DNA from: Pseudomonas sp. Q1-7
GTDB lineage: Bacteria; Pseudomonadota; Gammaproteobacteria; Pseudomonadales; Pseudomonadaceae
Length of the DNA: 64,000 nucleotides
Assembly: GCF_028010285.1 (NCBI RefSeq)
Contig: NZ_CP116304.1
Span: 1,256,501 to 1,320,500 of the forward strand
Direction of reading: 5' to 3'
Shown in pieces: positions 7,867-15,537 of the stretch. Numbering within the stretch: the stretch's first letter is position 1; each line of letters opens with the position of its first letter. The notes below the pieces were generated by a model. It worked only from the letters and a program-made list of their open reading frames with translations, was not told the DNA's origin and ran no database searches. The translations under genes were made by a program, and so were the position numbers.

Positions 7867-9342
7867 TCAATTTGCACCGGGGCGCACGTCCATCTCCGCG
7901 TAGCCCACCAGGCGGCTGCCTTTCTTGAAGCGATAGCCCAGCCAGATGGCGAGGAACAACGGCAGGCTGACGTAGGTGGCGGTGAGGCCGGCCCAGTCGA
8001 TGCGTTCGCCGAAGAACGCCTGGTAGTTCTGTCCGAGGGTGATCAACAGGCACAGGGTGAAGGCGAACAGCGGACCGAAGGGGAACAACGTGGCGCGGTA
8101 GGGCAGGTCTTCCAGGCGGCCGCCCTGGGCCAGGTAGCCCTTGCGGAAGCGGTAGTGGGAGATGGCGATGCCCAGCCAGGCAATGAAACCGCACATGCCC
8201 GAGGTGTTCAGCAGCCAGGTGTAGAGGGTGCTGTCGCCGACGATGGAGGTGAAGAAGCACAGCGCACCGACCAGGGTGGTGGCGTAGAGCGCGTTGCGCG
8301 GCACCCCGCTGGCGGACAGGCGGCTGAACAGTTTCGGCGCCTTGCCCTGCACTGCCAGGTTGTAAAGCATGCGGGTGGAGGCGTACATCCCCGAGTTGCC
8401 GGCCGAGAGGATGGCGGTGAGGATGACTGCGTTCATCACGCTGGCCGCAGCGGCGAAGCCGGCACGCTCGAAGAGCAGGGTGAAGGGCGACACGCTGATG
8501 TCGCTGGCGTCGTTCTTCAGCAGGTTCGGATCGGTGTAGGGAATCAGCATGCCGATCACGAAGATTGCCAGGATGTAGAACATCAGGATGCGCCAGAACA
8601 CCTGGCGGATGGCGATGGGGATGTTCTTCCTGGGGTTCTCCGATTCGCCGGCGGCGACGCCGATCAGCTCGGTGCCCTGGAAGGAGAAACCAGCGATCAT
8701 CGCCACGCCGACCATCGCCTGCAGGCCGCCGACGAAGGGGGCGTCGCCCTGGGTGAAGTGGCTGAACCCGGGGGACTCGATGCCGCCCATGATGCCGAAA
8801 ATGGTGGCCAGGCCAATGCCGATGAACACCACCACCGCGACCACCTTGATCAGCGCGAACCAGAACTCGCTTTCGCCGAAGCCCTTCACCGAAACGAAGT
8901 TGAGCAGGAACATCAGGCCGAGGAACAGGGCGCTCCAGTAGAGGCCGGGCACGTCCGGCAGCCAGAAGCTCATGATCAACTGCGCCGCCACCAGCTCCGC
9001 GGCGATGGTCACCGCCCAGTTGTACCAGTAGTTCCAGCCCAGGGCGAAACCGAAACCATCGTCGACGAAACGGCTGCCATAGGTGCTGAACGAGCCGGAA
9101 ACCGGAATGTGTGCGGCCATTTCCCCAAGGCTGGTCATGAGGAAGTACACCATCAGCCCGATCAGCGCGTAGGCCAACAGCGCGCCGCCTGGCCCGGCGC
9201 TGGCCACGGTCGCGCCGGACGCGACGAACAGGCCGGTGCCGATGGAGCCGCCGATGGCGATCATGTTCAGGTGGCGGGGTTTGAGGGAACGGTGCAGGCC
9301 TGCCGTGGAGGAAGGGGCGTTGGCAGTGTTCAGATCAGTCAC
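7867..9342 (-). CDS. lysP: Lysine-specific permease
   Basis: A 491-residue amino-acid permease of the APC superfamily with about twelve membrane helices. Long stretches are nearly identical to E. coli LysP, including MIAIGGSIGTGLFVASGAT in helix 1, GFALGWNYWYNWAVTI, GFSFQGTELIG, ISVSPFTL and NAVILTAILSAGNSGMYAST. It imports L-lysine with protons. The GTG at 9342 is chosen because GGAG lies about 7 nt upstream and the length (491) then matches E. coli LysP (489); longer in-frame starts add an unrelated Pro/Gly-rich leader. It lies downstream of hprA and rsmC on the same strand, an order I recall from P. aeruginosa. Confidence 0.92.
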   Translation of the reverse strand: MTDLNTANAPSSTAGLHRSLKPRHLNMIAIGGSIGTGLFVASGATVASAGPGGALLAYALIGLMVYFLMTSLGEMAAHIPVSGSFSTYGSRFVDDGFGFALGWNYWYNWAVTIAAELVAAQLIMSFWLPDVPGLYWSALFLGLMFLLNFVSVKGFGESEFWFALIKVVAVVVFIGIGLATIFGIMGGIESPGFSHFTQGDAPFVGGLQAMVGVAMIAGFSFQGTELIGVAAGESENPRKNIPIAIRQVFWRILMFYILAIFVIGMLIPYTDPNLLKNDASDISVSPFTLLFERAGFAAAASVMNAVILTAILSAGNSGMYASTRMLYNLAVQGKAPKLFSRLSASGVPRNALYATTLVGALCFFTSIVGDSTLYTWLLNTSGMCGFIAWLGIAISHYRFRKGYLAQGGRLEDLPYRATLFPFGPLFAFTLCLLITLGQNYQAFFGERIDWAGLTATYVSLPLFLAIWLGYRFKKGSRLVGYAEMDVRPGAN

Positions 9343-9431
9343 GAAAAAACTCCAGGTTCCCCGGCCGGGGCCGGGGAGAGGACGGCCATCGGGGCCGCTC
9401 GAGTAGGGCAAGGGAGGCGGAGCCCGTCCGG

Positions 9432-10430
9432 TCAGTTCCGGCGGGCGCGGTAGATCCGGAAGCCATCCCCTTCGGCGAGGGTCTGGCAGGGGCCGAGATG
9501 GTACTCGATCAGCGGCGGGTATTTGAGGAAGCTGTTGGCCACGATGCGCAACTCGCCGCCCGGCAGCAGGTGATGGCGGGCTTCGCGCAGCAGGTCTTCG
9601 CTGGCCTGGTAGTCGGTGTGTACGCCCTGGTGGAAGGGCGGATTGCTGAGGATGGCGGCAAGACTTTCGGGCGCGCCATGGATGCCGTCGGCGGCGATCA
9701 CCTCGCCCTCCAGACCATTGGCCGCCAGGGTCAGGCGGCTGCTGGCGACCGCGAAGGCATCGACGTCCAGCAGGGTCAGCCGGCTCTGTGGATAGCGGCG
9801 CTTGAGCGCGGCACCGAGCACTCCGGCGCCACAGCCGAAGTCCAGCAGGTGGCCGCTGGGCAGGTCGTCCAGTTGCCGCATCAGCAGGGCGCTGCCGCGG
9901 TCCAGGCGGCCGTGGCTGAACACCCCGGGCAGGCTGACCACTTCCAGCGGGCCGTCGGCCAGCTCCAGGTGATAGCGCTGGGCGAGCTGCAGCAGGTCCG
10001 GTGCGGCCGGGGTCTGTTCCACAGTGACTTGCCAGAGTTGGCAGTGGCGGGCGCTGTCCAGCTTGCGTGGCTTGCCGAGGACCGCCTGTTGCTTGGCGGC
10101 GCGTTCGATGCCGCCACGTTTCTCGCCGACCAGGAAAAGTTCGCCGCCGGGCAGGCTGGCGGCCAGCGCGGCCAACAGGTAGTCGGTCAGCTCACGGGAC
10201 TTGGGTAGGAACAGCACGGCGGCGGCAAAGGTGGCCTCAGGCGGCGTGGTGCCGAAGTGGCTGCGGCCGGCGAAGCGACTTTCAAGGGCCGCGTGCTCGC
10301 CGGCATGCCAGCTCCAGCCACAGGCCTGCGGCAGGCTGCCGAGCAGGTCGTCGGCCGGCAGCCCGGCCAGCAGCACCGGGCGTTGGAACAGGTCGGCCTG
10401 TCGAAGCAGGACTTCGCTGCGTGGGTCCAT
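9432..10430 (-). CDS. rsmC: 16S rRNA (guanine(1207)-N(2))-methyltransferase
   Basis: A 332-residue SAM-dependent methyltransferase with the two-domain RsmC layout: a degenerate N-terminal Rossmann-like half (residues 1-160) and a catalytic C-terminal half. DFGCGAG at 197-203 binds SAM, LLDVD is motif II, and NPPFH at 263-267 is the catalytic motif of N2-guanine methylases. It methylates G1207 of 16S rRNA in the 30S subunit. The length matches the family (about 340). The upstream hairpin may control its translation. Confidence 0.9.
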   Translation of the reverse strand: MDPRSEVLLRQADLFQRPVLLAGLPADDLLGSLPQACGWSWHAGEHAALESRFAGRSHFGTTPPEATFAAAVLFLPKSRELTDYLLAALAASLPGGELFLVGEKRGGIERAAKQQAVLGKPRKLDSARHCQLWQVTVEQTPAAPDLLQLAQRYHLELADGPLEVVSLPGVFSHGRLDRGSALLMRQLDDLPSGHLLDFGCGAGVLGAALKRRYPQSRLTLLDVDAFAVASSRLTLAANGLEGEVIAADGIHGAPESLAAILSNPPFHQGVHTDYQASEDLLREARHHLLPGGELRIVANSFLKYPPLIEYHLGPCQTLAEGDGFRIYRARRN

Positions 10431-10441
10431 CTGAAAAAGGT

Positions 10442-10469
10442 CCTGATAAAAGCAGCGAATTTTATCAGG
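10442..10469 (-). promoter_or_regulatory. Hairpin in the rsmC leader overlapping the ribosome-binding site
   Basis: CCTGATAAAA (10442-10451) and TTTTATCAGG (10460-10469) form a perfect 10-bp inverted repeat with an 8-nt loop. On the minus strand the 3' arm ends in CAGGA, the only purine-rich candidate ribosome-binding site before the rsmC ATG, and is followed by CCTTTTTC. It could be an attenuator, a translational control hairpin or the hprA terminator. Confidence 0.55.
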
Positions 10470-10481
10470 GTCTTATACGAA

Positions 10482-11444
10482 TTAGCCTATAACTCTGACG
10501 GGCGAGGCCTTGAACCAGGCCGTGGCGTTCTCTGCCAGTTGCTGGACGATGCGTTGCCGTGCCTCGCGGCTGCCCCAGGCGCTGTGGGGGGTGACGATCA
10601 GGCGCGGGATGTCGGCAGCTAGCAGGGGGTTGCCGTCGCGTGGCGGTTCCTGGGTCAGTACGTCGGTGGCGGCGCCACCTAGGTGACCGCTGCGCAGGGC
10701 TGCGGCCAAGGCTTGCTCGTTCACCAGTCCGCCACGGGCGGTATTGATCAACAGGGCGCCCGGCTTCATCAGGGCCAGCTCGGCGCTGCCGATCATGTCT
10801 CGGGTCTGTTCGTTGAGCGGGCAGTGCAGGGTCAGGGCGTCCACCTGGGGCAGCAACTCATGCAGCGGCAGGCGATCGGCGCGGAGCGGGCGTCCTGGCA
10901 GCTGGCCGAGCAGCACGCGCATGCCGAAGGCTTCCGCCAGGCGGGCCACCGCGCCACCCAGCTCGCCGTGGCCGAGCAGTCCGAGGGTCTTGCCTTGCAG
11001 TTCGAAGATGGGAAAATCCAGCAGGCAGAACTGGCTGGCCTGCTGCCAGCGGCCGGCGCGCACGGCGGCCTGATAGTCCGGCAGGCGGGTGGCCAGGGCG
11101 AGCAGCAGCGCGAGGGTGTGCTGGGCCACGGACGGCGTGCCGTAGGCCTGGCAGTTGCAGACGGTGACACCCTGGGCGCGGGCCGCCTCCAGGTCGATGT
11201 TGTTGGTGCCGGTGGCGGCGACCAGGATCAGCTTGAGGTCCGGGTTGGCGGCCATCGCCGTGGCATCGATGCGCACCTTGTTGCTGATCGCCACCTGGGC
11301 GCCGCGCAGGCGTTCGGTTACGTCCTCGGCGGCGGTCTGCGGATGCAGCAGCAGTTCGCCGAAAGCCTGCCGCAGCGGCGCCAGATCGAGATCGCCGAGG
11401 TCGAGGGAGGCATGGTCGAGGAAAACGGCGCGACTGCTGTTCAT
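10482..11444 (-). CDS. hprA: D-2-hydroxyacid dehydrogenase, glycerate dehydrogenase type
   Basis: A 320-residue NAD-dependent D-2-hydroxyacid dehydrogenase. The dinucleotide loop is GHGELGG at 158-164, and the catalytic Arg237 (NTARGG), Glu266 (TQEPP) and His287 (TPHSAWGS) are in place. The opening VFLDHASLDLGDLDL and the position beside rsmC and lysP match what I recall as hprA in P. aeruginosa, the hydroxypyruvate/glycerate enzyme. The substrate is therefore probable rather than proven. The start at 11444 fits the family N-terminus; upstream in-frame codons give an unrelated sequence. It is divergent from the LysE-type exporter, with an 82-nt shared control region. Confidence 0.82.
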   Translation of the reverse strand: MNSSRAVFLDHASLDLGDLDLAPLRQAFGELLLHPQTAAEDVTERLRGAQVAISNKVRIDATAMAANPDLKLILVAATGTNNIDLEAARAQGVTVCNCQAYGTPSVAQHTLALLLALATRLPDYQAAVRAGRWQQASQFCLLDFPIFELQGKTLGLLGHGELGGAVARLAEAFGMRVLLGQLPGRPLRADRLPLHELLPQVDALTLHCPLNEQTRDMIGSAELALMKPGALLINTARGGLVNEQALAAALRSGHLGGAATDVLTQEPPRDGNPLLAADIPRLIVTPHSAWGSREARQRIVQQLAENATAWFKASPVRVIG

Positions 11445-11526
11445 GGAGGGCTGTACCTTTTGCGGTTCCACTGGAAGGCGTAAGGTTGCCAGCCTAACAG
11501 GTCCCGCCATATCCATCGGAGGTCGC

Positions 11527-12156
11527 ATGTACTGGACGGAATTTCTCACCGTCGCCCTGATCCACCTGCTCGCCGTGGCCAGCCCCGGTCCGGATTTCGC
11601 CATCGTGGTGCGCGAAAGCGTGGCCCATGGACGTCGCGCCGGGACCTGGACGGCCCTGGGCGTCGGCACCGGCATCTTCGTGCATGTGGCCTATTCGCTG
11701 CTGGGCATCGGCCTGATCGTGTCCCAGTCGATCATGCTGTTCAACGCACTGAAATGGGCCGCTGCCGCTTACCTGCTGTACATCGGCATCAAGGCGCTGC
11801 GTGCCCGGCCAGCCGACCCGGTGACCGCCGAAGCCGCCCTCATGGCCGGCGAGCGCAGCCCGCGCGGTGCCTTTGCCACCGGCTTCGTCACCAACGGCCT
11901 GAATCCCAAGGCGACGCTGTTCTTCCTGTCGCTGTTCACCGTGGTCATCGATCCGCATACGCCGCTGACGGTGCAGGCTGGCTACGGCGTCTATCTCGCC
12001 TGCGCCACCGCCGCCTGGTTCAGCCTGGTGGCGCTGCTGTTCAGCCAGCGCCGCGTACGGGCCGGCTTCGCCCGCATGGGCCACTGGTTCGACCGGCTGA
12101 TGGGCGCTGTCCTGGTAGGGCTGGGCGTGAAGCTGGCCTTTACCGAGCTGAAGTAA
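11527..12156 (+). CDS. LysE/RhtB-family amino acid exporter
   Basis: A 209-residue inner-membrane protein with the LysE superfamily signature SPGPDFAIVVRESVAHGRR in the first loop and about six hydrophobic helices. The motif GFVTNGLNPKATLFFLSLF in the middle is typical of RhtB/RhtC-type exporters of threonine, homoserine or other amino acids. The ATG at 11527 has GGAGG four nucleotides upstream. The substrate cannot be assigned. No adjacent LysR-type regulator is present. Confidence 0.85.
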   Translation: MYWTEFLTVALIHLLAVASPGPDFAIVVRESVAHGRRAGTWTALGVGTGIFVHVAYSLLGIGLIVSQSIMLFNALKWAAAAYLLYIGIKALRARPADPVTAEAALMAGERSPRGAFATGFVTNGLNPKATLFFLSLFTVVIDPHTPLTVQAGYGVYLACATAAWFSLVALLFSQRRVRAGFARMGHWFDRLMGAVLVGLGVKLAFTELK

Positions 12157-12174
12157 CCCCCGCCAACCGGGCAG

Positions 12175-12214
12175 AAAGAACAAGGGCGCGGTATCGACCG
12201 CGCCCTTGTTCTTT
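12175..12214. terminator. Bidirectional intrinsic terminator
   Basis: An 18-bp perfect stem (12175-12192 with 12197-12214) with an ATCG loop; the arm is AAAGAACAAGGGCGCGGT. The plus strand ends in TTCTTTT, and the minus strand likewise ends in a T-rich tail. It separates the exporter gene from the convergent thiolase gene and can serve both. Confidence 0.92.
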
Positions 12215-12225
12215 TCGCATAGCGC

Positions 12226-13401
12226 TTACAGCAGCTCGATCGCCACCGCGGTCGCTTCACCGCCGCCAATGCACAGCGAGGCCACGCCGCGCTTGCCGCC
12301 CTTGTTACGCAGGGCGTTGATCAGGGTGATGATGATGCGCGAGCCGGTGGAGCCCACCGGGTGGCCCTGGGCGCAGGCGCCGCCGTAGACGTTGACCTTG
12401 GCGTGATCCAGGCCATGCTCGCGCATGGCCAGCATGGTGACCATGGCGAAGGCTTCGTTGATCTCGAACAGATCGACGTCGTCCTTGTTCCAGCCAGTCT
12501 TCTTAAACAGGTTGGTCATGGCGCCGATGGGGGCCAGGGTGAATTCGCTGGGGTCCTGGCTCTGGGTGGCGTGGCCGACGATCTTCGCCAGGGGCTTCAG
12601 GCCGCGACGGGCGGCTTCATCAGCGGTCATCAGGACCAGGGCGCTGGCGCCGTCGGAGATGGAACTGGCGTTGGCGGCGGTGATGGTGCCGTCCTTCCTG
12701 AAGGCGGGCTTGAGGCCGGGGATCTTGTCCAGGTTGGCGGTCAGCGGCTGCTCGTCCTCCTTCACGACCACCTCACCCTTGCGGGTGGTCACGGTCACCG
12801 GGACGATCTCGGCGGCCAGGGAGCCATCGGCGATGGCGGTCTGGGCGCGCTTCAGCGATTCGATCGCGTAGGCGTCCATCTCTTCACGGGTGACGCCGTG
12901 CTTGTCAGCGGTTTCCTGGGCGAAGGAACCCATCAGGCGGCCGGTGCGGGCATCTTCCAGACCGTCGAGGAACATGTGGTCCTTGATCTCGCCGTGCCCC
13001 ATGCGCAGGCCAGCGCGGGCCTTCTCCAGCACGTAGGGGGCGTTGGACATGCTTTCCATGCCGCCGGCCACCATCACGGTGTTGCTGCCGGCCTTGAGCA
13101 GGTCGTGGGCCAGCATTACGGCCTTCATGCCCGAGCCGCAGAGCTTGTTGATGGTGGTGCAGCCGGTGGCGGCGGGCAGGCCGGCGTTCAGCGCGGCCTG
13201 GCGGGCCGGGCCCTGTTTGAGACCGGCGGGCAGCACGTTGCCCATGATCACTTCCTGCACGTCGTCCGGCTGGATGCCGGCGCGGCTGACGGCCTCGCGT
13301 ATGGCCAGCGCTCCGAGGTCCACGGCGGAAACGCCGGACAGGCTGCCCTGGAAGCCGCCCATGGGTGTACGGGCGCCACTGACGATAACGATATCGGACA
13401 T
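12226..13401 (-). CDS. Acetyl-CoA C-acetyltransferase (thiolase II)
   Basis: A 391-residue biosynthetic-type thiolase. The nucleophile is Cys88 in INKLCGSGMK, the general-base His lies in CAQGHPVGSTGSR, and the second Cys lies in ASLCIGGGEA. NEAF (EINEAFAM) completes the active site. It condenses two acetyl-CoA to acetoacetyl-CoA or cleaves it, as AtoB/PhaA do. Length is typical (about 392). It is divergently placed from the acyl-CoA ligase gene, so the pair may act in the same acyl-CoA metabolism. Confidence 0.88.
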   Translation of the reverse strand: MSDIVIVSGARTPMGGFQGSLSGVSAVDLGALAIREAVSRAGIQPDDVQEVIMGNVLPAGLKQGPARQAALNAGLPAATGCTTINKLCGSGMKAVMLAHDLLKAGSNTVMVAGGMESMSNAPYVLEKARAGLRMGHGEIKDHMFLDGLEDARTGRLMGSFAQETADKHGVTREEMDAYAIESLKRAQTAIADGSLAAEIVPVTVTTRKGEVVVKEDEQPLTANLDKIPGLKPAFRKDGTITAANASSISDGASALVLMTADEAARRGLKPLAKIVGHATQSQDPSEFTLAPIGAMTNLFKKTGWNKDDVDLFEINEAFAMVTMLAMREHGLDHAKVNVYGGACAQGHPVGSTGSRIIITLINALRNKGGKRGVASLCIGGGEATAVAIELL

Positions 13402-13584
13402 CTCGAACCTACCTATCTATCTGCATGACTGGCCGCGACCGGCCTGAGCCGTTGATTCTATATGGTGACCAGAAAGTGAAAAAGAGTCACCCGTCAAATC
13501 ACTCTTTTGACTGATTTGCGGCTGGCCTCCCGGCTCTAAAGTTGTAAACCACAATAAAGTCACCAACCTCGCCAGGTATGCACC
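13402..13584. promoter_or_regulatory. Divergent control region between thiolase and acyl-CoA ligase
   Basis: An AT-rich 183-nt spacer. AAAAGAGT (13480-13487) and ACTCTTTT (13501-13508) form an 8-bp inverted repeat with a 13-nt gap, flanked by GGTGACC and repeated GTCA elements. This arrangement suits an operator controlling both genes. A TTGACT at 13507-13512 could be a -35, but no well-spaced -10 is evident. Confidence 0.4.
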
Positions 13585-15267
13585 ATGCTTCAGACCCGCA
13601 TCATCAAGCCCGCTGAAAATGCCTACGTCTACCCGCTACTGATCAAGCGCCTGCTGATGTCCGGCAGCCGCTACGAGAAGACCCGCGAAATCGTCTACCG
13701 CGACCGCATCCGCTACAGCTACGCCACCTTCAACGAGCGAGTGGCGCGTCTGGCCAACGTTCTCACCGAGGCCGGGGTAAAGGCCGGCGATACCGTGGCG
13801 GTAATGGACTGGGACAGCCACCGCTACCTGGAGTGCATGTTCGCCATCCCGATGATCGGCGCCGTGCTGCATACCATCAACGTCCGCCTCTCGCCGGAGC
13901 AGATCCTCTACACCGTGAACCACGCCGAGGATCGCTTCGTGCTGATCAACAGCGAGTTCGTGCCGGTGTTCAACTCCATCCGCGGCCAGATGACCACCGT
14001 GGAGAAGACCCTGCTGCTCACCGACGGCGCCGACCATGAGGCTGACCTGCCCAACCTGTTGGGCGAGTACGAGACCTTGATGGCTGCGGCGAGCCCGACC
14101 TATGACTTCCCCGACTTCGACGAAGACTCGGTGGCCACCACCTTCTACACCACCGGCACCACCGGCAACCCCAAGGGCGTCTACTTCACCCACCGGCAGC
14201 TGGTGCTGCACACCTTGTCCATGGCCACCGCCATCGGCGCGCTGGACAGTATCCGCCTGATGGGCACCGACGACGTTTACATGCCGATCACCCCGATGTT
14301 CCACGTGCATGCCTGGGGCGTGCCGTACGTGGCCACTATGCTCGGGGTCAAGCAGGTGTACCCGGGCCGCTATGAACCCGACATGCTCTGCAAGCTGATC
14401 CGCGAAGAGAAGGTCACCTTCTCCCATTGCGTGCCGACCATTCTGCAGATGGTGATGAACGCGCCTACCGCCCAGGGCCATGACTTCGGCGGCCTGAAGA
14501 TGATCATCGGCGGCAGCGCGCTGAATCGCAGTCTCTATGAAGCCGCCAAGGCCCGGGGCATCCAGCTCACCGCTGCTTATGGCATGTCCGAGACCTGCCC
14601 GCTGATCTCGGTGGCGCATCTGAACGAGGAACTGCTGGCCGGCAGCGAGGATGAGCGCATCACCTATCGCATCAAGGCCGGCGTACCGGTGCCGCTGGTG
14701 GAAGCGGCTCTCATGGACGGCGAAGGCCGGTTCCAGCCGGTGGATGGCGAGTCCCAGGGCGAGCTGGTGCTGCGCGCACCCTGGCTGACCCTCGGTTACT
14801 TCAACGAGGCGCAGAAGAGCGAAGAACTCTGGGAGCACGGCTGGCTGCACACCGGTGACGTGGCGACCCTCGACGGCATGGGCTTCATCGATATCCGCGA
14901 CCGCATCAAGGACGTGATCAAGACCGGTGGCGAGTGGATTTCCTCCCTGGAGCTGGAAGACCTGATCAGCCGTCACCCGGCGGTACGCGAAGTGGCCGTG
15001 GTGGGAATACCTGACCCGCAGTGGGGCGAACGACCCTTTGCCTTGGTGGTGCTTCGTGACAACCAGGCCCTGGACGCCAAGGCGCTGAAGGAACACCTCA
15101 AGCCCTTTGTCGAACAAGGTCTCATCAATAAGTGGGCAATTCCCAGCCAGATCGCGCTTGTTACTGAAATTCCCAAGACCAGCGTCGGCAAGCTGGACAA
15201 GAAACGCATTCGTGTCGACATCGCCCAGTGGCAGGCTAGCGGCAGTACTTTCCTCTCCGCCCTCTGA
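13585..15267 (+). CDS. AlkK-like medium/long-chain fatty acid-CoA ligase
   Basis: A 560-residue AMP-forming acyl-CoA synthetase. The P-loop is [11 protein letters not shown] near residue 190, followed by [10 protein letters not shown] (A5), GWLHTGD (A7), [13 protein letters not shown] (A8) and the C-terminal catalytic lysine in VGKLDKK (A10). The N-terminal part ([11 protein letters not shown]) and overall pattern resemble P. oleovorans AlkK and its chromosomal Pseudomonas homologues, which activate medium-chain fatty acids in the cytoplasm. The gene ends in a strong terminator and is followed on the same strand by the DUF1302/DUF1329 pair. From memory, P. putida has a similar neighbourhood around PP_0763, supporting a role in fatty-acid use. 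Chain-length preference is inferred. Confidence 0.85.
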   Translation: MLQTRIIKPAENAYVYPLLIKRLLMSGSRYEKTREIVYRDRIRYSYATFNERVARLANVLTEAGVKAGDTVAVMDWDSHRYLECMFAIPMIGAVLHTINVRLSPEQILYTVNHAEDRFVLINSEFVPVFNSIRGQMTTVEKTLLLTDGADHEADLPNLLGEYETLMAAASPTYDFPDFDEDSVATTFYTTGTTGNPKGVYFTHRQLVLHTLSMATAIGALDSIRLMGTDDVYMPITPMFHVHAWGVPYVATMLGVKQVYPGRYEPDMLCKLIREEKVTFSHCVPTILQMVMNAPTAQGHDFGGLKMIIGGSALNRSLYEAAKARGIQLTAAYGMSETCPLISVAHLNEELLAGSEDERITYRIKAGVPVPLVEAALMDGEGRFQPVDGESQGELVLRAPWLTLGYFNEAQKSEELWEHGWLHTGDVATLDGMGFIDIRDRIKDVIKTGGEWISSLELEDLISRHPAVREVAVVGIPDPQWGERPFALVVLRDNQALDAKALKEHLKPFVEQGLINKWAIPSQIALVTEIPKTSVGKLDKKRIRVDIAQWQASGSTFLSAL

Positions 15268-15288
15268 TTTTTTCCTTCCCGCCTGAAG

Positions 15289-15323
15289 AGCCCAGGCCGC
15301 GCCTTGCGCGGCCTGGGCTTTTT
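15289..15323 (+). terminator. Intrinsic terminator of the acyl-CoA ligase gene
   Basis: AGCCCAGGCCGCGC (15289-15302), loop CTT, GCGCGGCCTGGGCT (15306-15319): a perfect 14-bp GC-rich stem running into TTTTTC. Confidence 0.95.
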
Positions 15324-15341
15324 CATTGGCCGCCTACCAAG

Positions 15342-15351
15342 CAAGCGCTTG
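15342..15351. promoter_or_regulatory. CAAGCGCTTG palindrome, possible TetR-type operator
   Basis: A perfect 10-bp palindrome CAAGCGCTTG inside AGCAAGCGCTTGGCTTG, about 190 nt upstream of the DUF1302 ATG. Such dyads are common TetR-family operators near acyl-CoA genes in Pseudomonas, but the regulator is not identifiable here. The rest of the 270-nt interval shows a possible TATAGT -10 at about 15492 and no gene. Confidence 0.35.
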
Positions 15352-15537
15352 GCTTGTTAATTGCTGCGTTCCGCCAATAACTGGCTATCTTTCCTACCGA
15401 AGGGTCGGACTGTCCGTCGGGAGGTGCGAGCCAGAGTGCCTGGGGGTTCCAAATCACACTTTCGAGGGATCAAGCGCTCATACCCGCTGGCTATAGTCCG
15501 CAACCATCAATAACAAAAAACACATGGAGTAGCGTCG

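Noticed and set aside
9359-9370. Perfect palindrome CCCCGGCCGGGG upstream of lysP
   Set aside because: Short GC-only palindromes are expected by chance in this base composition and it does not overlap a recognisable promoter.
7213-9453. Plus-strand frame of 746 codons opposite the manganese exporter, riboswitch and lysP
   Set aside because: It spans several unrelated real features on the other strand and has Glu/Gly/His-rich low-complexity sequence.
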